Below, one piece after another: positions 5,332 through 8,865 of a stretch of DNA of 8,865 nt (the first letter of the stretch is position 1; each line of letters begins with the position of its first letter). Both the position numbers and the translations under genes were made by a program. The notes under the pieces are model-generated. The model did no database searches. It saw only the letters and a list, made by a program, of their open reading frames with translations, and was not told where the DNA came from. The DNA is from Acidobacteriota bacterium (lineage in GTDB: Bacteria; Acidobacteriota; Terriglobia; UBA7540): the NCBI GenBank assembly GCA_021827255.1, contig JAKAWO010000116.1, positions 1 to 8,865 on the forward strand, written 5' to 3'.

Positions 5332-6421
5332 TAATGCGGCCGAGTATGTTTCGGCGCTTTGTGACGGCGAAACGGTTCCGTCTGGTGTCGCCAAACACAT
5401 CGCTACTTGTCGAGATTGCCAGGCACGGCTTAGTGATTATCTCGCCCTCGGCGTCGAGTTGCGCCGAGCGGCAAGCCTTGAGCTTGCCGATGCTGTGCCT
5501 TCTCCCAGGCGGATCAAACCACAGAGCCGCGTCACCACATGGTGGCAGAAGGGGTGGGTAGCCATGAGGATTCCAAGGTTTGCTTTTGCGGTTCTGATCG
5601 CGTGTATCGTGGTCCTCGCGTCGGCCCTCGCCGTAAATAGGGCACGGGCGAACGTTACGGGAACCGTCGTCCTGCTGAGTACAACAGGCCCCAATGGCGG
5701 ACTGCTGACGGATTGCGCGGTCTCAACGCTGGGAAAGCAGCAGTTCCCCTGCACCTGGTACGGGAAAGTAGGGTTGCGATTCCTCGCATACAGGGTGTTT
5801 TTCGTTACACGGAAAGGTGGCCGCGTCAGGCTTATCCTCTATGCGCACACCTATGTGTCCGGGGCAAAGCCCGTTTCCCCTCAGAGCGAGCGCGGTTTCA
5901 TCAAGGATGTCTGGTTCGAGCCGGGTAAGCCATTTGAATTCAATGTGCCACAGGTAGGTACGCTCACCTTGAAAGGCCAGTGGATGGACCACATGCCGAT
6001 TTTGGGAACGCTTGAACCAATTCCCAATGAGATTCGGCTTGGCAGGCCACTGCTTTTGAAAGATAACGTGGTTGTCGGCGACCTTTCGCCCTTCATCGGC
6101 GGCACCTTCAGTGCGGACGATCTTGACTATGCGTTCGGGTTCTACATCGCTGGACAGGGCCGATTCCTGCTCTCGCTGTTGCGGATGAAGGGAGCCGTTG
6201 AGGCGCGGGTCGTGCAGGGCCGCATCTCGTTCGACGAAGGCGGTTACTCATGGGAATTGCTGAGCGGCGTTCCCGTCTGCCGCGCCCACCACATCTGGGT
6301 ATTACATCAACCCGACTTCAAGCCGAAAGGCTGGAACCCGAACGCTACAAGCTGCTGCAGCAACCCGAAGCTTGTGGAAACCGAGCCAGGAATTTGGGCG
6401 CCGGAAGAATCGAAACGTTAA
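5321..6421 (+). CDS. Membrane anti-sigma factor with zinc motif and large unrecognised outer domain
   Basis: I start it at ATG 5321 (366 residues) because AGGAGG lies 5 nt upstream; the same frame is open much further upstream only by chance inside the sigma gene. Residues 26-33 (HIATCRDC) give the HxxxCxxC zinc anti-sigma signature in the cytoplasmic part, preceded by YVSALCDGE. One transmembrane helix lies at about 87-105 (RFAFAVLIACIVVLASALAV). The remaining 260 residues should be extracytoplasmic. They contain five cysteines (about 132, 144, 320, 345, 346), which could form disulfides, and many Gly/aromatic beta-strand-like stretches. I do not recognise this domain. The protein most likely holds the overlapping ECF sigma inactive until a signal is sensed outside; the signal is not evident. 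Confidence 0.8.
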   Translation: MVHDNAAEYVSALCDGETVPSGVAKHIATCRDCQARLSDYLALGVELRRAASLELADAVPSPRRIKPQSRVTTWWQKGWVAMRIPRFAFAVLIACIVVLASALAVNRARANVTGTVVLLSTTGPNGGLLTDCAVSTLGKQQFPCTWYGKVGLRFLAYRVFFVTRKGGRVRLILYAHTYVSGAKPVSPQSERGFIKDVWFEPGKPFEFNVPQVGTLTLKGQWMDHMPILGTLEPIPNEIRLGRPLLLKDNVVVGDLSPFIGGTFSADDLDYAFGFYIAGQGRFLLSLLRMKGAVEARVVQGRISFDEGGYSWELLSGVPVCRAHHIWVLHQPDFKPKGWNPNATSCCSNPKLVETEPGIWAPEESKR

Positions 6422-6646
6422 GAACATAGCTTGACTGGGGAATGAGTGTGGAAAGGTATTCTTCTCCCCAGCACTGCTCAATGACCGGTAGCCGCTTCCC
6501 GGATCTGGGCATATTACCGAGGAATAGTACTCCTCGGCCGAATGGCTTCACAGCAGTAAAGGTGCGGTTATCTGTAAAATCGACACGATCGTAATCTCAA
6601 TCTCGCTCTCAAGCTCAAGCGAGTTTCAGTCAGGAGGAGAAAGGGC
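6422..6646. other. Gap after the sigma/anti-sigma pair with two inverted repeats
   Basis: No gene is seen. CTGGGGA (6435-6441) and TCCCCAG (6465-6471) form 7-bp arms around a 23-nt loop. CCGAGGA (6517-6523) and TCCTCGG (6531-6537) form a tighter hairpin with a 7-nt loop. Neither is followed by a T-run, so they are at best rho-independent-like or protein sites. The last part carries AGGAGG at 6632-6637, 9 nt before the ATG of the next ORF. Confidence 0.45.
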
Positions 6647-6883
6647 ATGGACAGCGAATCCCTCAATATTACAGCCCAACGAAAGCACACAACGTTGCCT
6701 ACCGTACTGATTGTGGCGAGTGTCCTGGTAACGGGTTGGGTTGCTATTGCTCAAACGAGTGCGGCTTTCCCGACCTCTTTCGAGGTGGCTTCGATCAGGC
6801 CCGGCGATTCCAACGTGCGGGTGCGGGTCGAGCATCGGCATCAGCTGGTGGAACTGCGCACGCGAGCTAAGAATGGACTGTAG
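6647..6883 (+). pseudogene. Truncated TIGR03435-type soil-associated protein
   Basis: The reading frame starts properly, with AGGAGG 9 nt before the ATG. It encodes a hydrophobic export or membrane segment at about residues 17-35 (LPTVLIVASVLVTGWVAIA), then FEVASIRP at 45-52. That motif right after the signal is the hallmark of the N-terminus of TIGR03435 proteins, a paralogous family numerous in Acidobacteriota. Members are usually some 200-300 residues or more, but this frame stops at 78. The 26 residues after FEVASIRP do not look like the family. The group II intron fragment begins about 95 nt downstream, so insertion or rearrangement may have removed the rest. Function of the family is unknown. 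A short real protein cannot be excluded. Confidence 0.6.
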
Positions 6884-7062
6884 GCGATGGCGCTGGGCTA
6901 CGGGCTGCGACGCGGCGGGACCGGAGGAGCTGGAAAAGATTCCGCTAAGAGAAGGAATGGCGCGGCGGCGCCAGGACCAGGGAGTAGCGATTAACCGGCA
7001 GCTTTCGCACCACGCCGGTGCCTCCATCCGTTCCCTAGCGCCGTCTCCAGCACCCCCTCATC

Positions 7063-7095
7063 GAACCGTACGTGAAATTTCCCCTCGTACGGCTC
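7063..7095 (-). ncRNA. Group II intron domain V
   Basis: The 33-nt element begins GAGCCGTAC and ends GTACGGTTC, which pair over 9 bp with one G-U pair, enclosing a distal hairpin with GGGGAAAT at its tip. This is the catalytic domain V pattern, normally 34 nt. The distal helix (GAGG against TTTCAC) looks weakened by G-U pairs and by the one-nucleotide shortening, consistent with decay. On the minus strand it is followed by GATGAGGGGGTGCTGG, typical for the domain V to VI transition. Confidence 0.7.
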
Positions 7096-7119
7096 TCCGG
7101 GAGCTTTCCCCGGCGGCAT

Positions 7120-7380
7120 TCAGCTCGTAGGCACAATACACCCCTGCGTCGAATACAGGCCAGCCTCTCTCCAGTCGGCCGCCGGCGTTTTCCAAAACGC
7201 TCGGTGCCGGCGCTGAGGCTTGGCCTGCAACGACCTCCGAAGCTTGTAAGTGACGTAGTGGTCCACCTTCCGAAAGTGCTGACCAGAGTTGAGCCAGCTA
7301 AAGTAAGCGGACCATCCCCGGAGCACGGGACTGAGTTGGTCCAGCTTTTCCTTCAGCCGTTGCCCTTCTTCACAAACCTT
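7120..7380 (-). pseudogene. C-terminal fragment of group II intron reverse transcriptase/maturase
   Basis: The frame ending at TGA/TAG 7120 reads as the thumb/maturase X end of an LtrA-like protein. Its signatures are KLDQLSPVLRGWSAYFSW, then FRKVDHYVTYKLRRSLQ, and near the end WREAGLYSTQG. These match the familiar LRGW-YF, F--VD-YV---LRR and -GLY motifs of such enzymes. Similarity starts around VCEEGQRLKEK; the frame itself stays open back to 7440, where a TAG closes it. No fingers/palm domain or YADD motif is present upstream, since another gene occupies that DNA. It is a non-functional remnant. Confidence 0.8.
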
Positions 7381-7401
7381 AGAGCAACCGGAGGTGCCCC
7401 C

Positions 7402-7430
7402 GACGCAATCCTGGGCCCGCCCATTGCGTC
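7402..7430. repeat. Perfect 8-bp inverted repeat at the intron break
   Basis: GACGCAAT (7402-7409) and ATTGCGTC (7423-7430) flank a 13-nt GC-rich centre containing GGGCCC. It lies between the stop of the secreted-protein gene (7457) and the recognisable start of the RT fragment. It could be a terminator stem for that gene, though no T-run follows, or a rearrangement scar. Confidence 0.4.
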
Positions 7431-7456
7431 CCGCGGCTCGCTAAGCCTCGCCTCAC

Positions 7457-7924
7457 CTACCGCTGTGAACCGGTGACCGGAACGCGGATGGAAACCGACT
7501 GCATCTTGCCAGCCGGTGTCGAAGCCGTTTGCATGTCTTTCGGAATTTGAAAGGCATATTCCGAGCTCGAGCCGGCGAGGTAAAGTGCGCGAACCACGCT
7601 CGTGTTCCCGTAGCGCGAAATAACCAGCGTGCTCCCCGCGTGCCTCAAAGAGTTCTCTGGAGCCTCTTCGATAGCAGACACGGTCAGGCCGTGTGACGGC
7701 GCGCGCACATTGCTGATCGTCATGTAAGCTGCATTTTCCGTTGCGCGCGTCAAGCTGAAGCTGTAAGTGCCCTTGGGTAGATTGTGCTTGCCCCAATGCG
7801 TCTCGCTCTGCATCGAAAATTGGCCCTTGACGATGGTGATTTGGGCCTTTGCCGGGACTACCGCAAGACATATCGCGGCCATGCTCACCAAGAGAAAAGT
7901 TGCAAAGATACGGCCTTGTTTCAT
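7457..7924 (-). CDS. Small secreted protein of unknown function
   Basis: The 155-residue product starts at ATG 7924 with AAGGAG 5 nt upstream. It has a classical signal peptide: positively charged MKQGR, a hydrophobic core (FATFLLVSMAAICLAVV) and an AKA cleavage site before Q28. The mature part of about 128 residues is beta-rich in appearance, with a HNLPKGTYSFSL stretch and no cysteines, and it ends VSIRVPVTGSQR. I recognise no enzyme motif or named family; proteins with an LPKGTY-like segment are common as hypothetical exported proteins in Acidobacteriota (from memory, unverified). It is divergent from the winged-helix regulator at 8228 with 303 nt between them. Confidence 0.8.
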   Translation of the reverse strand: MKQGRIFATFLLVSMAAICLAVVPAKAQITIVKGQFSMQSETHWGKHNLPKGTYSFSLTRATENAAYMTISNVRAPSHGLTVSAIEEAPENSLRHAGSTLVISRYGNTSVVRALYLAGSSSEYAFQIPKDMQTASTPAGKMQSVSIRVPVTGSQR

Positions 7925-8227
7925 ACATTCTCCTTTTCGTTATTGAATCTTCTACCCTGCTCGAGGCCCTGAGCGGGCCGCTCGCGTGGGACCAACTTGG
8001 GCGCTATCTATCGGTGAGTCAACCCGTCAACTGGCAAGTTATCGGAGAGCATCAGGAAAGCGTGTAACTTATTGAGGCGCTGTAGGAAATCGCGCCAGGT
8101 GAGCGGCACGCTACTCCCTGGTTCGCTTTCTGTCCGGCCAGACCTCACGCTGAAATTCCCTTGACTCCGGATTCCAATTAGCCAACGATGGAGCCAACGG
8201 GTGGAGTTGATTTCAGGGGGGTCAGTT
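7925..8227. other. Divergent intergenic region
   Basis: These 303 nt separate the divergent secreted-protein and winged-helix genes. A tandem TTGAC (TTGACGGGTTGACT, minus strand, about 8018-8031) could supply a -35 for the secreted-protein gene, but no good -10 is spaced correctly. GAGCG-GGC-CGCTC (7971-7983) is a small palindrome. At 8109-8122 there is a 14-nt match to the group II intron 3' end. I see no gene. Confidence 0.5.
8109..8122 (+). repeat. 14-nt copy of the intron 3'-end sequence, inverted
   Basis: CGCTACTCCCTGGT occurs here on the plus strand and at 6976-6989 on the minus strand, where it forms the 3' side of the probable intron domain VI and its exon junction. A single 14-nt match could be chance. 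No domain V or GAGGGGGTG counterpart is visible next to this copy. Confidence 0.35.
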
Positions 8228-8865
8228 TTGGCTAGCGAGCGACCCGGCGCACAACGCCTCGCGTTCGGGGTCTATGAGCTGGACTTGACGTCGGGTGAGC
8301 TGCGCAAGGCGGGGCGGCTGGTTAATCTCTCACCGCAACCGTTTCGGATTCTGGCGCTGTTGGCCATGCGGCCGGGCGAAGTCGTCACACGAGAAGAAAT
8401 CCGGTGTCAGGTTTGGGGCAACGACACTTTTGTAGATTTTGACAAGGGCCTGAATTTTGCGATCAAGCGAATCCGAGAAGCCCTCGGCGATGACGCTGAC
8501 TCGCCGCGCTATATCCAAACCCTGCCGCGGCGCGGCTATCGGTTCCTCCCTTCGGTGAATTTCGCGCGGCTCGGCACGGCGGCCATTGCCGACTCAGTTG
8601 GCAATCAGGAAGTCCTGCCGCAGCGAGACCAACCCCCGGGCAAGGTGCAGGACCCGTCGCAAGCGACATCTGTCGAAGCCCGCCCGTCCACACCGCCCGG
8701 CCAGCCAGAAGCGGAAAGGACAAGTCCCGAGGTTCACACCAGAACCGGGGCGCACCATCCCTTGTTGTCGTGGGCCCTCGCCGGAGCCACCTTGGTGCTT
8801 GCGGCACTTCTGGCATTTCTCTTCATGAACGCCCGACCAGCGCCAACTCAGCCGACCAGATCGGA
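8228..8865 (+). CDS. Winged-helix regulator with membrane anchor, 5' part (runs off window)
   Basis: The frame is open to the end of the window (212 codons seen). An OmpR/PhoB-type winged helix spans about residues 13-108: FGVYELDLTSGEL, LSPQPFRILALLAMRPGEVV, the recognition region LNFAIKRIREALGDD, and the wing YIQTLPRRGYRF. A Pro/Glu/Gln-rich linker of about 70 residues leads to one transmembrane helix at about 179-199 (LLSWALAGATLVLAALLAFLF). No receiver domain precedes the winged helix. This CadC-like design is multiplied in Acidobacteriota, usually followed by a beta-propeller or TPR sensor domain that is outside this window. I take TTG 8228 as the start (AGGGGGG 6 nt upstream, normal short N-terminus). 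An in-frame GTG at 8201 with GGAG 7 nt upstream is an alternative. The target genes are unknown; the divergent secreted-protein gene is one candidate. Confidence 0.88.
   Translation, partial: MASERPGAQRLAFGVYELDLTSGELRKAGRLVNLSPQPFRILALLAMRPGEVVTREEIRCQVWGNDTFVDFDKGLNFAIKRIREALGDDADSPRYIQTLPRRGYRFLPSVNFARLGTAAIADSVGNQEVLPQRDQPPGKVQDPSQATSVEARPSTPPGQPEAERTSPEVHTRTGAHHPLLSWALAGATLVLAALLAFLFMNARPAPTQPTRS

Larger units (their letters stand above)
6979..7430 (-). mobile_element. 3' remnant of a group II intron
   Basis: Read on the minus strand, this stretch holds in order the C-terminal part of an intron-encoded reverse transcriptase (about 7380-7120), a short G/C hairpin (CCGGGGAAAGCTCCCGG, about 7097-7113), domain V (7095-7063) and a probable domain VI. 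The domain VI base can pair 7058-7051 with 6986-6979 over 8 bp including two G-U pairs, placing the intron 3' end near 6979. The RT catalytic half and domains I-III are missing, replaced to the right by a secreted-protein gene. The fragment is therefore 5'-truncated and cannot move or splice by itself. Borders are approximate: the left from domain VI pairing, the right where RT similarity fades (7380-7430). Confidence 0.75.

Noticed and set aside
6435..6537. Intrinsic terminator after the anti-sigma gene
   Set aside because: Two inverted repeats exist but neither is followed by a T-run, so I list them only as repeats within the gap.
7072..7476. 134-codon plus-strand frame over the intron remnant
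   Set aside because: It is antisense to the RT fragment and domain V, which explain the sequence better.
1..8865. CRISPR arrays, tRNA or rRNA genes
   Set aside because: No regularly spaced repeats, tRNA cloverleaf signatures or rRNA-like sequence were seen on reading either strand.

Overview
The window looks like a chromosomal segment of a high-GC bacterium, most likely an acidobacterium. Three genes suggest this: an N-terminal piece with the FEVASIRP motif of the soil-associated TIGR03435 family, a membrane-anchored OmpR-type winged-helix regulator of the kind expanded in Acidobacteriota, and an ECF sigma/zinc anti-sigma pair. The assignment is an inference from family content; no rRNA or other phylogenetic marker was used.

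Left part (1-4500, minus strand): a heat-shock cluster read right to left as dnaK, a 72-codon putative zinc protein, dnaJ, a doubtful 30-codon ORF and hspR. A near-consensus sigma-70 promoter (TTGACA, 17 nt, TATTAT) lies about 125 nt upstream of the dnaK GTG start. The order resembles the actinobacterial dnaK-grpE-dnaJ-hspR operon, but grpE is absent and the small Cys-rich gene sits in its place. On the opposite strand, in the 243-nt gap between that small gene and dnaJ, is a compact transcription unit: TTGACA-17-TATAAC, a sequence that folds as a three-way junction starting at the predicted transcription start, and a U-rich tract immediately after the closing stem. This predicted small RNA of about 65 nt, antisense to the chaperone transcript, is the most interesting element here.

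Middle part (4350-6650, plus strand): a 445-nt divergent intergenic region separates dnaK from an ECF sigma factor gene (TTG start with a good Shine-Dalgarno). An anti-sigma gene overlaps its 3' end by 11 nt. The anti-sigma has a HxxxCxxC zinc motif, one membrane segment and a large unrecognised extracytoplasmic domain.

Right part (6650-8865): a degraded accessory patch. It holds a 78-residue truncated TIGR03435-type protein, the 3' end of a group II intron on the minus strand (RT/maturase C-terminus, domain V, probable domain VI) cut off at its 5' side, and a small secreted protein gene of unknown function on the minus strand. Divergent from that is the start of a winged-helix regulator with one membrane segment, which runs off the window.
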